From assembly GCF_030272615.1 (NCBI RefSeq), contig NC_081407.1, forward strand, positions 268,740,075 through 268,804,074: 64,000 nt of DNA. The letters run 5' to 3'. Origin of the DNA: Cryptomeria japonica. Taxonomy: Eukaryota > Streptophyta > Pinopsida > Cupressales > Cupressaceae. Below, piece by piece: positions 49,325-61,643 of this stretch. Position numbers and translations under genes: made by a program. The first letter of the stretch is position 1. Each line of letters opens with the position of its first letter. The notes under the pieces are model-generated. The model searched no databases. It was not told where the DNA came from and saw nothing but the letters and a program-made list of their open reading frames with translations.

Positions 49325-50577
49325 ACATTATCTAGAAGAGGGGTGCTAAAGGAAAGCTTATCAAGCACAAACATCCAACAACTGTGAGAAAAATCACATT
49401 GGAGGAGTAGATGATCTAACGTTTCACTGTGTTCACCACAAAGTACACATGAAAATGGATGTAAAATGTTCAATTTAACAAGTCTCTCACTGGTGAGTAT
49501 TCTCTTATGTAGAGCAAGCCAAGCAAACATCCCTGCCTTGGGAAGAACATTGTTGTTCCAACAGAAATTGTAGGCTCTTTGTGAATAGGATTGAACAGAC
49601 ATTTGATGAATTGCCTTATACCCTTCCTTGATAGAGTACTTTCTATTCTTCGCAGGGCACCATATCAATTTGTCCAAACCATTAGAGATAAAGATAATGC
49701 GGTTCTTGAGAATCAAAGAAAAATCTACCTTTTGACCTAGGGAGATTAGGAGTAGAGTTGGCTTCTTCCAAATGACACGATTTGGAGGCTTCTCAAGATC
49801 ATCTATGTAATCATAAATGTAAGAACCCCAATGAGCAGTAAATATAGGGATCACATCTACTAGGGACTCCTCAAGATTAAGAGGGGGGAGACCACTCCAT
49901 GAATCATGCCAAAAGTTGACTTCTTTGCCACTATGTACTTGCCACGATAAGTATCTAGTAATCACATTCCTAGAGTACATCATGAAGTTCCAAACTGTCG
50001 ACCCTGATGGAGGATCAAGAATAGTAAATATACGTGAAGGGGTAGGAGTATCTAAATGCTTTTCTTGCATAATTTGACACCACAAAGCATGTGGTTTTTC
50101 ATACATATTCCAAACTAGCTTCCCCCCAAAGGCCTTATTCCTTTTTGAAAGATCATACAGACCCACCCCGCCCGTAGATTTGCTTGGAGTCATTTTGTTG
50201 AGAGACACAAGCAGGATCTTTTTATCTTCTGAAAGATTACCTTTCCAAACAAAATTCTGAATAATTTTCTCGATATGAGAGACAATAGATTTCGGGGCTT
50301 GAAGGACTGAAATGTAGTAGTTTGGAATTGTAGCCAGAACAGTTTTGACAAGAAGGATTCTGCCTGATAGAGATAACCATCTAGCTTTCCACACATAAAT
50401 TTTTCTTTTTAATCTGTCAATCACATAATTCCAAAAAGAAGGTTTCCCTACTCCCATAAATAAAGGGATACCCAAGTACGATGATGGAAGAGAATCCACT
50501 GGAAAGCCCAATGTTTGGATAATGCTGTTAGACACCATTTCAGAAGTATTGAATATGAATAGTTTAGATTTCTGCAC
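49309..50577 (-). pseudogene. LINE ORF2: thumb/linker and zf-RVT domain, 422-codon open stretch
   Basis: Open from 50577 to 49309, the longest LINE frame in the window. It has SSYLGIPLF and WLSLSGRILLVKTVLATIP, typical of the region after the polymerase core. NKMTPSKSTGGVGLYDLSKRN and GSTVWNFMMYSRNVI follow. The end carries LPKAGMFAWLALHKRILTSERL, CVLCG and HLLLQCDFSHSCW, the Cys-Cys-His-Cys zinc-binding end domain. A frameshift at about 49320 separates it from RNase H. Confidence 0.92.
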
Positions 50578-50586
50578 ACTGATTTT

Positions 50587-51728
50587 CTATCCAGATCCAA
50601 AAGTATATATGTCCAATATTTTCTTAATATGCCTTGCTTCTTGTATATTGGAACAACCAAATAAAAGTGTATCATCTACAAATAAAGTGTGGGTGATAGA
50701 AATTGAGGTATTAGGGATGCATACCCCCTTCCAAAAACCCAGACTCAACTGCTTATTGACCAATCTACTAAAAGCTTCTGCCATGATAACGAAAAGAAAA
50801 GGTGATAGTGGGTCACCTTGTCGAACCCCTTGGGTGGCTCCAAAAAAACCAGAAGGATTACCATTAACAATAACTGAAAATTGTGCCCTAGAGAGGCAAT
50901 TTTTGATCCATTTGCACCACTTATTCGAAAAGCCAAACTTTTTAAGCACTCTCAAAAGAAAGGACCACCATACTTTATCATACGCTTTCCACATGTCTAA
51001 TTTAGCTATAAAAGTAGGGGACTGTGAAGAGTTAATTGAGTGCAAAACTTCATGGGCCACAAGCGAACCTTCTGATGTTTCCCTGCCAGGGACAAAACCT
51101 CCTTATTGAAGAGATATTACTTTAGGTAGCAAGGATTTTAACCGGAGATATATAGCTTTTGTGAAAATCTTGTACACTGAATTACACAAGGAGATAGACC
51201 TAAAATATACAAAAGATTGAGGGTTATTGGATTTGGGGATAAGAGCAAGATGTGTTAAATTGAAGTTCTTGAGAATAAAAGTTTTTTTGTCTTGACTCCT
51301 CCAAAGCCATTAAAAGATCAAAGCCTAAAACATCCCAACACTTTTGAAAGAATAGTATGGTGAAACCATCAGGGCTTGGAGACTTGTTAGGAGCCATCAA
51401 AACTAACACCTCTTGTAATTCAACAAGAGAGAAAGGTTGCATCAGATAATCATTATCACGTTGTGAAATCAAACAAGGAATGGAGTCTTAACAATATGTT
51501 GACACTGGACTCCTCAGGAACAAAAGGAGGGGAGGGAGGAAGAAGATTTTTATAGAAGATTTCACCCTCTTCCCTAATTTCTTGTTCATTAGTTAATTTT
51601 TCCCCCAAAGAAGAGGCATTTATAGAAAAGATAGTAGATGTAGCTTGCTTAATCTTTGCAGATGCCTGGAAGAATTTAGTATTTTTTCTCCTTCTTTTAG
51701 CCATAATTCCCTTGATTTTTGTCTCCAA
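50587..51728 (-). pseudogene. LINE ORF2: reverse transcriptase
   Basis: Successive motifs on the minus strand: MAPNKSPSPDGFTILFFQKCW (about 51395-51335), a broken stretch with ICKIFTKAIYLRL-like sequence near 51180-51140, GGFVPGRETSEG (near 51100-51070), KLDMWKAYDKVWW (about 51005-50965), GVRQGDPLSPFLF (50830-50790) and the catalytic box FVDD (50682-50671), where L1-type enzymes usually have FADD. A stop at 50589-50587 ends the segment. A frameshift near 51290 and stops around 51110-51220 inactivate it. Confidence 0.92.
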
Positions 51729-51757
51729 TATTCCTCCTCTCTAGAGCACAATTCTTC

Positions 51758-52760
51758 CTAGTAGCTTTGTAAATGCTTCTGCTTTGAGAAAGTTTTTGGA
51801 TTAATCCCAGTAGAAAAGATAAGTTCATTGACGTCCTTTAATTCCTTCTCTACCTTTGTTTTTTTTGCAAAGATATTTTTGAATACTTCCCTATTCCAGA
51901 CTTTGATATTTGCTTTTACAAATTGCATTTTCATATAAAGTTGGAACATTTTGTTCCCCCTGTAGAAGGGGGCACTCACCCACCATTGACGAAGCAGAGC
52001 ATGAAAATGTGGGTGTTGAAACCACATTCTTTCAAACTTAAAAGAAGATCTATAATGAGAAACTTCATGTTTATCTAGGCATAATTCGATAGGAAAATGG
52101 TCAGACCCGGAGAACGATATAATTTTAGAGCTGAAAGTATATTTCTGAAGGATCCATTCATATGAAGTGAAAAACTTGTCCAATCTACTTGCAATTTGAA
52201 GGGAAGTTCTTCAGTTTGTCCATGTAAATTGACCATTAGAAGGTGAAATGTTAGAAAGGGCGTTATCAGACATGAAAGATCTAAAGTCTTCAATCACCTT
52301 AGACGTTGTAGGATTACCTCCATGTTTCTCATCCTAAGACAAGATGGCATTAAAATCACCTCCTAAGATGATTTTCTAAACTCCCCGCTGTTGGATCTGA
52401 CAAGTTATAGTATTCCAAAGAGCATGTTTCTCTTGAGGAGTTGTTGGGCCATATATATTAAAGAGAACAAATGATAAATCAAAATTTTCAATAAGAATAA
52501 GATGCCAATTTGTCCCTTGGCTCAATTTTTTTGCTTTGATTGTCCTGGTATTCCACAAAGTTAGAATAACACTGGAAGCCCCTACTGCAGGAATATGTAT
52601 AAAATCCCATAAAGTCCATTTTTTTAAAATCTTTTGAGAGGCTTCATCTAAAAGCTTTGTTTCTTGTAATAAAATGATGTCTGCTTGGGACAAATCCAAC
52701 TGCTACTTGATCCATCCCCTATTGTCAGAGGCATTCAAACCTCTGACATTCCAAGATAAG
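51758..52760 (-). pseudogene. LINE ORF2: endonuclease (EEP) domain
   Basis: DIILLQETKL (about 52685-52655) carries the catalytic glutamate of the LQET block. FVLFNIYGPTTPQEK follows (52465-52420). After a stop near 52375, the GDFNAI block is recognisable around 52360-52330. 52183-51758 holds LDKFFTS and FSGSDHFPIEL with the SDH catalytic histidine. The start of the domain (WNVRGLNASDNRGW-type sequence, about 52750-52710) is interrupted by stops. This enzyme nicks target DNA. The catalytic blocks are better kept than in the + strand LINE. Confidence 0.88.
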
Positions 52761-52823
52761 ATCCTCATTGAATTCAAGAAGAACAACATGTTATTCTCGG
52801 TCTTGTGTGGGGTGAAAACTTGT

Positions 52824-53579
52824 CTACAATTGTAGTCTGGATACCTGCTGCAATCTCTTCTTGGGTTTTAAGGATCTTTGGCTTCCGACCTCTTTTTTAG
52901 GTGTTTTATATAACAGAGGAGATGAAGAAATTGTTTGAACAAGAGAGAGATGTTGAGCAAAATCAAAGTCAAGCTGTGTGGAAGGCTGCAAGGGCTGATA
53001 TGAATTATCTTCAACCACAAGGTGTTCAACATGACTAGATTCTAATAAGGATGAGGAAATGGGTGGTGAAGTATTGAGAGCAAGAGGCATAGCATCAACA
53101 ACAGGGACACCCTAAATTTACGGAAATTCCTCAAGAGCAATTTCATCTATCAAGTTCGATGCAATAGAGATAGGGATATCATGTGCCATTAATTCAATAT
53201 TTGGAGTATCCGATGAGGATCCAACAATGGGAGGATTGCGTTGAATCACATGGAAAGGTTGGAAATTAAACATCAAGTTGTGAATCAGGTTGACCTTTGC
53301 ATTTTGTGATATATAGAGTTCCTGGAGTTGAGTATTTGAGTTTCCCACAGAAGTTAGACTCAAAAAAGAAGAAGTGGGCTGCCTAAAGAGAGAGGAAGCA
53401 ACTATTTTCTTATACAACCAATCAACCAGGATTGAAGAACATTGGATATTAAAAGATACTTTCTTGTATCTCCCCCCAAATTTTTGCAGAGAACTTAAAC
53501 CAAAAATAGAAACCTGATAGTGAGGAGATTTCTTCAAATTGGAGGCCTTTGTTTTTTTTTCCTGTTGGAAGTAAAGCAT
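52824..53579 (-). pseudogene. LINE linker region, low complexity
   Basis: Two open stretches (53579-53118 and 53090-52824) rich in Ser, Pro, Leu and Lys join the DUF4283 part to the endonuclease. No domain recognised. They probably belong to the C-terminal part of ORF1 or the space between ORFs. Confidence 0.55.
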
Positions 53580-53835
53580 CAGTCATAGAGCCCAAAAAGG
53601 ATTAAGAAGGAATCAGAGAGAGAGGAGGAACATCTTGAAACTAAACACCCTGGAAAGGTCTTGCAATATTATCAACATTGTTCAGAGGTACGGAGCTCTC
53701 TGTTGAATCAATTACACTTGCTGTCCCATTTGGTGTAGAAGGAGGAGATGGAGCAGATTGATAAAAGGAGAATTTATGATAATCAGTCACAAAGTCCTTG
53801 CAGACCCTAACAACATCAATGCCTAAACCTTGACA

Positions 53836-54718
53836 CTACGAATTAAAATGACCCAATTTATCTATACGGTCATCAATATCTCTAGTACCATGTATGCAAA
53901 TGTCTTGATTCCATTTCCCTATGGAGGAAGTCATTATAATGGACTTGGGAAGTGGCTTTGTGAGGTTTAGTAATAAGTATACCCTGATGGTTAAATGGGC
54001 CAGTTCATATGGGATAAGATCGTGCTTGATAAAAATACCCATTTGGTTAGCTAAAATTTCCACAATATCTGGATCATGATATTCAAGCGGGAGCCCCGAG
54101 AGAGTAATCCAAAAAGGCATGAAAAGAGGGGGAACTAACTCCAGGCTAAAATTTGGAACCCACGCCAAAGTGATAATACCAATACCCTTACAAAACCATC
54201 CCTTATATCTATTAACACAATTTATATGTTCTTTAGAATAAAAAATGGCAATAAAAAAGAGAGACTGCTTATCCATCAAAAAAATATCCTTCAAGCCCAG
54301 CCAATTCTGTTTAGCCCAAAATGAAAATTGCATAAAGGAAATAGTAGAATGAAGTTTACCAATGAGGGTTGTGGCACGTAGCAGATCTATTTGAGGCTGA
54401 ATAAGGTGGTCCAACAAGACGATCTTATACACACCTTCAGATTTGCTTGATTTTCCAGTATTAGCAGCAATCTTGTTCTTTGGCGAAACTGGAGCCCGAC
54501 TACCCTCTTTAGTTGTATCATTTAGACATTCCTCATTACCTTCTGCATCCGAGTTTTGTGCTTGTGGATCGGGAAGTAATGTGCAAGGGGTTTTCTTTCT
54601 TTAGCTCTGTGTAATCTGTTTTGGTTTGAAGGGTGCTCCTTGGCGCAAGTTGTTTATTGGGAGATTGTTTGGGGTTGAAAGAAATTTGGGGTTTATCAAC
54701 TGAGTATTGTTTGGCCAA
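53836..54718 (-). pseudogene. LINE ORF1 with DUF4283-like domain
   Basis: The 54718-54536 segment (MAKQYSVDKPQISFNP...) looks like the ORF1 N-terminus and is Lys/Ser/Thr-rich. 54432-53836 carries the DUF4283-like core: LLRATTLIGKLHS, FIAIFYSKEHINCVN, GWFCKGIGIITLAWVPNF, PFWITLSGLPLEYHDPDIVE and KPLPKSII. This domain stands at the start of many plant LINE ORF1 proteins and is thought to bind the element RNA. The two segments are in different frames or separated by a stop. No CCHC knuckle was seen after it. Confidence 0.8.
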
Positions 54719-54719
54719 G

Positions 54720-55241
54720 TCATATATGATGGAAGATTAGCAGGATTAGCCTGTGATTCAAATAGAGAACGATGTGAGAGCGGTGGTGTCCCCTCACAAA
54801 TGTCAATCGGGGGCTGTGGTGTTCAATCTAGTTGGCATGCAAACCGATGTCACATGAATCTTCTTTCTCTCCCCTTATCCTGAAGCCTGCCTGGAAACCG
54901 TTGGAATCCATCAAAAGAGCATCTATACTATGATATATTATCATGTAGCTGCCACGTAACCCCCCTAACTCCCACAGGTCCAGGTCCTAGTAACCCTGGT
55001 CGCATGTTTCGCTGCATCACTCTGAGTTACTCAATGCTCAACTTCCTCTCACCATGCACGATCATGAAGAAGAATGCATGGTAATACTTCCAACATCAAT
55101 ACTAGGCAGGAAGCACTTGATGGCTATCGCCTCACGCCCTCCTACAATGGCTTCCTGTAGCCCTCTCGCCAACCCTCGTAGCCTCTCGGCTTGGGGTTTG
55201 AGAGGATTGTGTTCGCAGAGTAGAGGAACCCGTAGTGAATC
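54720..55241 (-). promoter_or_regulatory. 5' leader of the LINE, likely internal promoter region
   Basis: About 520 bases between the target-site duplication and the first coding segment, clearly richer in G and C than the neighbourhood. In LINEs this part holds the internal pol II promoter. No specific promoter motif is claimed. The + strand open frame 55054-55302 overlaps it and the flank by chance. Confidence 0.5.
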
Positions 55242-55257
55242 TATTTTCCCTCTTCTT

Positions 55258-56258
55258 TACTCATTAGGTTTTTCGGCCTTTCACAATCTGTCAAGTTCAT
55301 GAACTTGATGTCATTAAAATGTTGGCTAGTTTTCATCTTTTTATTTTTTATTTCTTCTTGTCTTACTCTTTGGTATGTCACACTTTCAAAAAATTGAAGA
55401 ACCACAAACCATCCATTGCACTTTTCATGGAGTTTGTGAACTTGCAAATTGGGTGTATTTTATTTGTTCCTTTGTTAGGGTTTCAAGAGGTTTGTTAACT
55501 TGTGAAATTCCCAAGTTTTGCAACTTGAACACAAAAGAAAACACTTACACTTTTCCAATTTTGGATTTTAACAACTTATATGAATGATTGGAGTATATAG
55601 GGAAAACAATAAAGCATAAAGAGACACTTGAACATATAGGCCAATTGAAGATATCTCAAATTGGGTCTAATTGATGGGTAGAAATGGCGAGAGCACAAAA
55701 AATTTAGGTATATGTATCATTTTTATATAGTTTGAGGCCTACAAATTTGTTAACTAATAATAGGTACAACCTATATTTCCTTTCCTCTCCCTTTGTATCA
55801 CTACATCTCACTTCCTCCCCAATTATATTCATCCATCCTCAAAATAAGATTAGATGGTAAAAATACTTTCTAAAATAATCTATGCAGAGAGAAAATGCAA
55901 AGAGACATAAATCTAGTAATTTTTTATAACAAAATTATACATGCACAACAATGTGTAGAGACATGCAAGTGACATATAACTCAAAAAAACATAATTAACA
56001 TGGTATACCTTGGGAAACCATTTCAAGTTAAAATCCAACCTCTCCAAATGTATTTCCAATTAAAATGTAGATATCATATAAATTCCAATCTTAATTCTTC
56101 ACAAGAGATCAAAACAATATAGTGCCAGAGATATTTAAAAAATATAACAATACTTATAAAACATTACGATAACACTTGTAGCCTAAAAACTCAATAGATA
56201 GGCATGAAAAAAATAATAAACCATGAATATCCTCTAGAAAATGTGATAGAAATTATAA
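55258..56258. other. Intergenic spacer, nothing recognised
   Basis: AT-rich. One open frame on + (55375-55587) lacks recognisable features. Confidence 0.5.
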
Positions 56259-57726
56259 TGTAGTAGTAATGGGGTTGACTAGTCTAAACATGTAAACTAG
56301 GAATCAAGCCCAATCCCATCAATTACATTGGAGAGAAATTGATTAGGCCCAACTACAAACACTTGGGAGAGTTGGGCACTTGATGATTTTGATTGTTCTC
56401 TTTTGTGTTTGGTTGATTAGATGAGATAGATGCAAAGAACTAGGCTAAAGGATGTAATATTGATAATAAACAAAACATAAACAGACAAATTCACAAGTGG
56501 GAATCAACTAAGGTGTATGGAACTAGAAAGAGGATGTAGAGAGGAATATGTGCCTAAAATATGAGTTCAAAATGGGTTGGCATTGTGGTTAGGCACCCTA
56601 GTCTAGATAGATCTCCAAGTGTAAAACATGGGTCACATTAATCGCAAGAGCTTCTAAGCCAACTTTTCACCAAATTTAAGTTAAAATTGCCTAGACTATG
56701 GTGCTAGGTGCCCCAGTCCTAGAGGAGTAAGGAACTTGTTGTCAGTGTCTTACCCTTTTCTGATGAAATTTCCTAAGAAGTTTTGATTACAAGTCTTGAG
56801 AGCTCTTTTACATTCAAATTGGGCCTATAACCTATTTTTGAGCTTGCACATTCACAAAAAGAGAGGAAAATGGTGTTGGGTTGTATAGGGGCTTGCCTAA
56901 GTCAAACCTTGGGTTGGAATTAACCCTACAAAAATGATGATTAAAAAGAGAGCTTACCCTTGCAAAGAAGAGGTTAAATCTAAAATGAAATGCTGAAATG
57001 AAGTGCTAAAATGAAATGATTATACCTTTGATTGATGATGCAATACTCTTTAAATAAATTCTCCAAGTGTTAATTCAATAACATGATAAATCATCACAAG
57101 ATCCATCATGAAAACATACTTGAATATTCTTTGTTGTATCTTGATGCTCCTTGTACTTAGATATGCTCTTGAAGGAACTAGGAATGCTTGAGAATGAAAT
57201 TGATAGATGATAGATGAATTAGGGATGATGTCTTATATAGAGTTCTCAAGATTTTTTTATATTTTGGTCGACTTGCAATGGTTGTATCCCCTTTTTTAGG
57301 CCAATTTAGAATTTTTAAGGTCAACACATTACTCTCCCAAAATTTTAGCCAAAAAGTGTTAGACTACGTGGCTAAGACACAATCTCGACAAAATATGACC
57401 GAATTTAAAGGGAAGCAAGATAATAGGGCCTTAATATTAAATATATACTTTATATTATGATTGACAAAATTTATGTGGGGAATAAAGTGCATTAAAATTT
57501 AAATAAGCTTGAAATGATATAGGGAAAAGGGCATGCTAAAGTAAGGGCCCAAAGAGGAGTGTGTTGAAGCTTTAAAATAGGATAGGTCTCATTTTCTTGA
57601 GTTGAGGATTAATTCAAGACAAGAAATGGTCCCAAAATGCTTAGAAGAATGATAAAAGTAAAATGAGTGCTAAGGAGAGTGTGAAATTGGACTCATAATT
57701 AAATGAGTACAATTTACGACACTACA
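56259..57726 (-). repeat. LTR related to the 4548-12252 family, left limit approximate
   Basis: The right end reads ...GACACTACA followed by TTTATCCCCCACTTTAGTGG, almost the same LTR/interior junction as 5702-5730. Inside, a tract (about 56820-56960) with AAAGAGAGGAAAATGG, TCAAACCTTGGGTTGGAATTAACC and ATGATTAAAAAGAG parallels 5030-5125. It is therefore the 3' LTR of a minus-strand element of a sister family. The start TGTAGTAGTAATGG at 56259 is a guess from TG ends. No second LTR lies in the window. Confidence 0.7.
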
Positions 57727-58802
57727 TTTATCCCCCACTTTAGTGGGAGTATGAACATACACTCATACTCTTGGTAAAGTAAAAATGAAGAGATAGAGCA
57801 TCTGAGAGCAAGATGAGCTAGGGATGGGAGACACTAAGTTTCATGGATGCACAATCCCCCACGCATATGATCCTATCAATCCATCCAAATAACCTTCAAA
57901 TATACACAAAACAAACAACATTAGTACTAAAGCAAACACAAGGTTCCAAGTCAACTAGTTGAAGAGACCTCAACGTAAAAAAATGTCTCAATTGCTAATA
58001 TCATTCTTGGTATTTCATTAAAAGAGCACAAGTGGATGTTTAGAAAGAATAAGGACATACACCAATTTATCAGAGGAGAAGACTTAAATTCCACTAGGCA
58101 ATAAGGTGTGTTTGTTGGGTGATTCATGCTAGGAAGATTACAAAGAAAAATCTCTATTTGCTAGATAATCTGAAAACTTGACTGAAAAATGTGTATTGCG
58201 ATGTGCACCAACACAATAATGAGCAAACAAAATCATTTGTTTGTAAGGAAATTCAAAAAATTGACTACAAAATGGGTGTTGCAGTGTGTACCAACGCAAA
58301 GATTACGAAGCAAGGCAATGCAAAAACTCAACTACAAAATGGGTGTTGTAGCATGCACCAATATAACCAACAAGGTGACCTCACATGACCCCCCTTAAGA
58401 TGTCAACATGCCTCCATTTTGATATCTTAAGGAAGATAGAGATCCACATCAGTGATAAACACCTTTACCACCAAGGAGATATCCTCAACAAAAATGCATT
58501 TATTCCAAGCTAGGAAGAAGATCTGTTAAAAGACACAATTCTTTTAGAAAGGAGGAGATAATTGTAAAAGAGATATCTTGAAACCAATACAAAGGGATCC
58601 TTATCAAGAATACATGAATATCAATGGGGGAGGAAGAGATCTATATCTAATCATATCTACCTCTAAGACTAGATCTTTAATAAAGATGACACATTCAATG
58701 AGAAGGGAAAGAGACTAGGAATACACACTCCCCAATTGCTAAGAGAGGGGATTCTTGATAAAGGTTTACACACTTTCTATCATCAAGGAGAGATCATAGA
58801 GG

Positions 58803-60611
58803 TCAAATCAGAGTTTATGAGAAGGAACCGGTGGTGGAAATGATTATATCTGAACCGGTAGCACCTTTACCAGAACAGAGTGTTGAACCAGTTACTCCGG
58901 CAGTATCAAAAAATTCTACAATAACTGAAGAACCAGGAAGAGGAACAGAGAGTCATAAGACTCCTAGGTATGTGAGATTGAATCATTCAGAAGATCAGAT
59001 CATTGGGGATAAGAACAATGGAGTAATGACAAGAAGAAGACTGACAACTAATGAGGTATGTTTAATTTCTCAAGTTGAACCGGTATCAATAATTGAGGCA
59101 TGTAAAGATGAATATTAGTTGAAAGCTATGGAAGAAGAATTAGATCTGATTGAGAAAAATAACACATGGACTTTGGTTCCCCGGCCTAAAAATAAGAATG
59201 TTATTGGAACTAAATAGGTTTTTAGGAATAAATTGAATGAGGATGGTCAAGTTGTAAGGAATAAGGCTAGATTGGTTTGTAAAGGATATTCTCGAAAGGA
59301 AGGAATTGATTATGGAGAAACTTTTGCACCTGTAGCTAGGATTGAAGCTATAAGATTATTTCTTGCCTATGTTGCCCACAAAAACTACAAGGTTTATCAG
59401 ATGGATGTTAAGTGTACATTTTGAATGGGGATCTTGATGAGGAAGTTTGTATTGAGCAACCTGATGGTTTTTCACTATAAGATGATACAAACATGGTTTG
59501 CAGATTAAGGAAAGCTTTATATGGATTGAAACAAGCACCTAGAGCTTGGTATGCAAGGTTGGATAAATATATTTTGAAGCTTGGTTTTACTAAGGGTAAT
59601 GCTGACAGTAATTTATATTATAAGATCATTGATGATGATATACTGATTATTGAAGTATTTTTTGATGACATTATTTTTGGAGGTGAAGATAAGTTATGCA
59701 TGGAATTTTCTAAAAATATGGAGAAAGAATTTGAAATGTCTATGATTGGGGAAATGAATTTTTTCTTAGGTTTGCAGATTACTCAGACTAACAAAGGTAT
59801 TTTCATCTGTCAAACCAAGTATGCTAGGGAATTGTTGAAGAAATTTGGTATGGGAGATTCTAAACCGGTAAGTACTCCTATGGTTACAAGTGAGAAATTG
59901 ACAAGGAAAGATGTTTTTGCACCAGTAAATCCTACAAGATACAAATCTATGATTTGAGGTCTGCTTTATCCGACTCAGACTAGGCTCAACATAATGAATG
60001 TTGTTTGTATTGTATCTAGATTTCAGAGTGATCCTAGAGAAAATCATGAGGGTGCGGTGAAAATGACTTTTAGATACTTACAAGGTACATCAGAATATGG
60101 TTTTTGGTACCCTAAGGATGATGAATTTACTTTATGTGCATATACAGATGCTGATTGGGTTGAATATGTTGATGACCAGAAAAGTACTTCCGGTGGAGCT
60201 TTCTTTCTTGGAAAGAAGTTGGTTTCATGGATCAACAAGAAACAATCAAGTACTTCTTTATCTATTGTTGAAGCTGAGTATGTTGTTGTTGCTACTAATT
60301 GTACACAGGTTATATGGATGAAGCAAATGTTGAAGGATATAAAGGTGGATTGTAATGAACCGGTAGTTATTCACTCTGATAACTCTGCTACAATTGATAT
60401 ATCAAAGAATCTGGTATTTCATTCTAAGACAAAGCACATATCTATCAAGTACAACTTTTTGAAGGAAAAGGTGGAAGCAAATGAAGTTAGACTGGTTTAT
60501 GTGAACACTAAAGAACAGATTGCAGATATCTTCACTAAACCTTTGCCTAAGGAATCATTTGAGTACTTTAGAGATAGATTGGGAGTTTCTGCCCCTCCGG
60601 TAGAGACTTGA
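58803..60611 (+). pseudogene. Copia reverse transcriptase and RNase H, broken
   Basis: Starts in a proline/valine-rich linker before RT, then [56 protein letters not shown] and YQMDVKCTF (59230-59424). LRKALYGLKQAPRAWY and the catalytic box follow as FFDD (usual YVDD; near 59660). NFFLGLQI comes next, then RNase H: YTDADW (60141-60160), STSGGAFFLG, SIVEAEY, IHSDN and KHISIKYNFLKEKV, ending EQIADIFTKPLP. Stops at about 59116, 59216, 59422, 59478 and 59956 break it. The order RT then RNase H at the very end of the polyprotein is diagnostic of Ty1/copia. Inactive. Confidence 0.93.
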
Positions 60612-61015
60612 TTGATGCAGTTTGGTATCAGTACGATATGCATTACTAGAAATAGTTTTCATTCTGACACTAATTTGGGGATGCTGCTGCTCAGGGGGAG
60701 TAGTTAGCTTTGTGATTCAGTGGTTTATGTTTTTGCTTTGATATTTTTGTCAGATTTCTGGCATTGATGTCAAAGGGGGAGAGATATTGATGTGAAAAAT
60801 AAAAACTTAAGGAGTTGTATACATTAGGGGGATAAATATATGTATAATTCAGAGCTTTACATAGATATTATTCATAGGGGGAGTTTGGTCTTTGTTTCAG
60901 AACTTCATTGCTATATATTTATGTGGGAGATTGTTGGTTGTCTTCCATTGGGGGAGACTTGTTTGGCATTTCTTGGTACTTAGATGTTTTTCACATCTAG
61001 CATTTCCATCAATGA
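58803..61015 (+). mobile_element. 5'-truncated Ty1/copia fragment inserted in the third gypsy element
   Basis: Coding sequence in the + sense covers only the end of a copia polyprotein (reverse transcriptase and RNase H). LTR, gag, protease and integrase are missing on the left. On the right, GATGTCAAAGGGGGAGAGAT (about 60767) and GGGGGAGACTTG (60950-60961) look like polypurine-tract copies, followed by a possible LTR start TGTTTGGCATTTC. Both limits are approximate: the left is set by the first recognisable coding sequence, the right by the return of gypsy-like sequence. Confidence 0.75.
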
Positions 61016-61382
61016 CAAAACATCAATGCAACACATAATCAATTCCTCCAAATGGCCAACAGAAGATACATGCTTACAAGCAAGAAAAAGGTCCTCAATT
61101 TTATACATAAAAGGAAAACTATTTTGAAAAGATACAACTCAACAAAGGGAAAGTGGATCCTAAGAAGGAGAAATAATTGAAAAATTATTCTTGCCCCCTA
61201 GCATAGAGAAAAGAATAAATAAGCTATCATGTTGCTAATCTAGTATGATTGCACATGAAATTGTACCACCATGAATTGCAATGAGCCCCCAATAGGTAAG
61301 CTACTAATATTACATAGTGAGGGGCAACATAATAGGAAATTAAATATTATTTAGAAGGGCAAAAGGTACCACTTATTGTCAC

Positions 61383-61643
61383 TTATTTCAACATACCAGA
61401 ATCAATGAATTGTTGAATTTTAGTCTTCAAATCTTGACATTCATTTGTGGAATGGCTATACACTTGATGATAAACACAAGTAGAATAATTATCAAGATTT
61501 TGTCTATATTTTCTCCTTTGTTTGGGCCAAGGAAGAGTAATAAATTTGTCTTGGAGGTTGAATAAAATACTTTGGTGTTGTAATGAAAATTTATGAGAGG
61601 AAGACATAGATGTACTAGACAATGGGGGAGGGGATGTTGACAA
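61383..61643 (-). pseudogene. Gag-end remnant of the third gypsy element
   Basis: The minus strand encodes CVYHQVYSHSTNECQDLKTK, then IQQFIDSG. This resembles the YHHQPSHDTEKCFALKSKIQ block at the end of gag in the 4548-12252 element and similar His-Cys blocks in plant gypsy elements. A preceding basic stretch (LPWPKQRRKYRQN) fits a nucleic-acid-binding Gag tail. It is short and isolated. Confidence 0.6.

Larger units (their letters stand above)
48024..55241 (-). mobile_element. Full-length L1-type LINE, 7.2 kb, inactivated, minus strand
   Basis: A perfect 16-bp target-site duplication TATTTTCCCTCTTCTT stands at 48008-48023 and 55242-55257. Between them the minus strand reads: 5' leader (55241-54720, less AT-rich), ORF1 with a DUF4283-like domain, ORF2 with endonuclease, reverse transcriptase, zf-RVT and RNase H, a 3' region, a stem-loop (48053-48041) and a short A tail (48033-48025). 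This is the whole architecture of a plant L1-clade LINE. Fewer stops than the 19060-23690 copy suggest a younger insertion, but several frameshifts and stops make it inactive. Confidence 0.94.

Noticed and set aside
50522-51109. 195-codon open frame on the + strand
   Set aside because: Antisense to the LINE reverse transcriptase, which carries the recognisable motifs.
55054-55302. 82-codon open frame on the + strand, less AT-rich
   Set aside because: Crosses the 5' end of the minus-strand LINE and its target-site duplication, so it cannot be an old gene.
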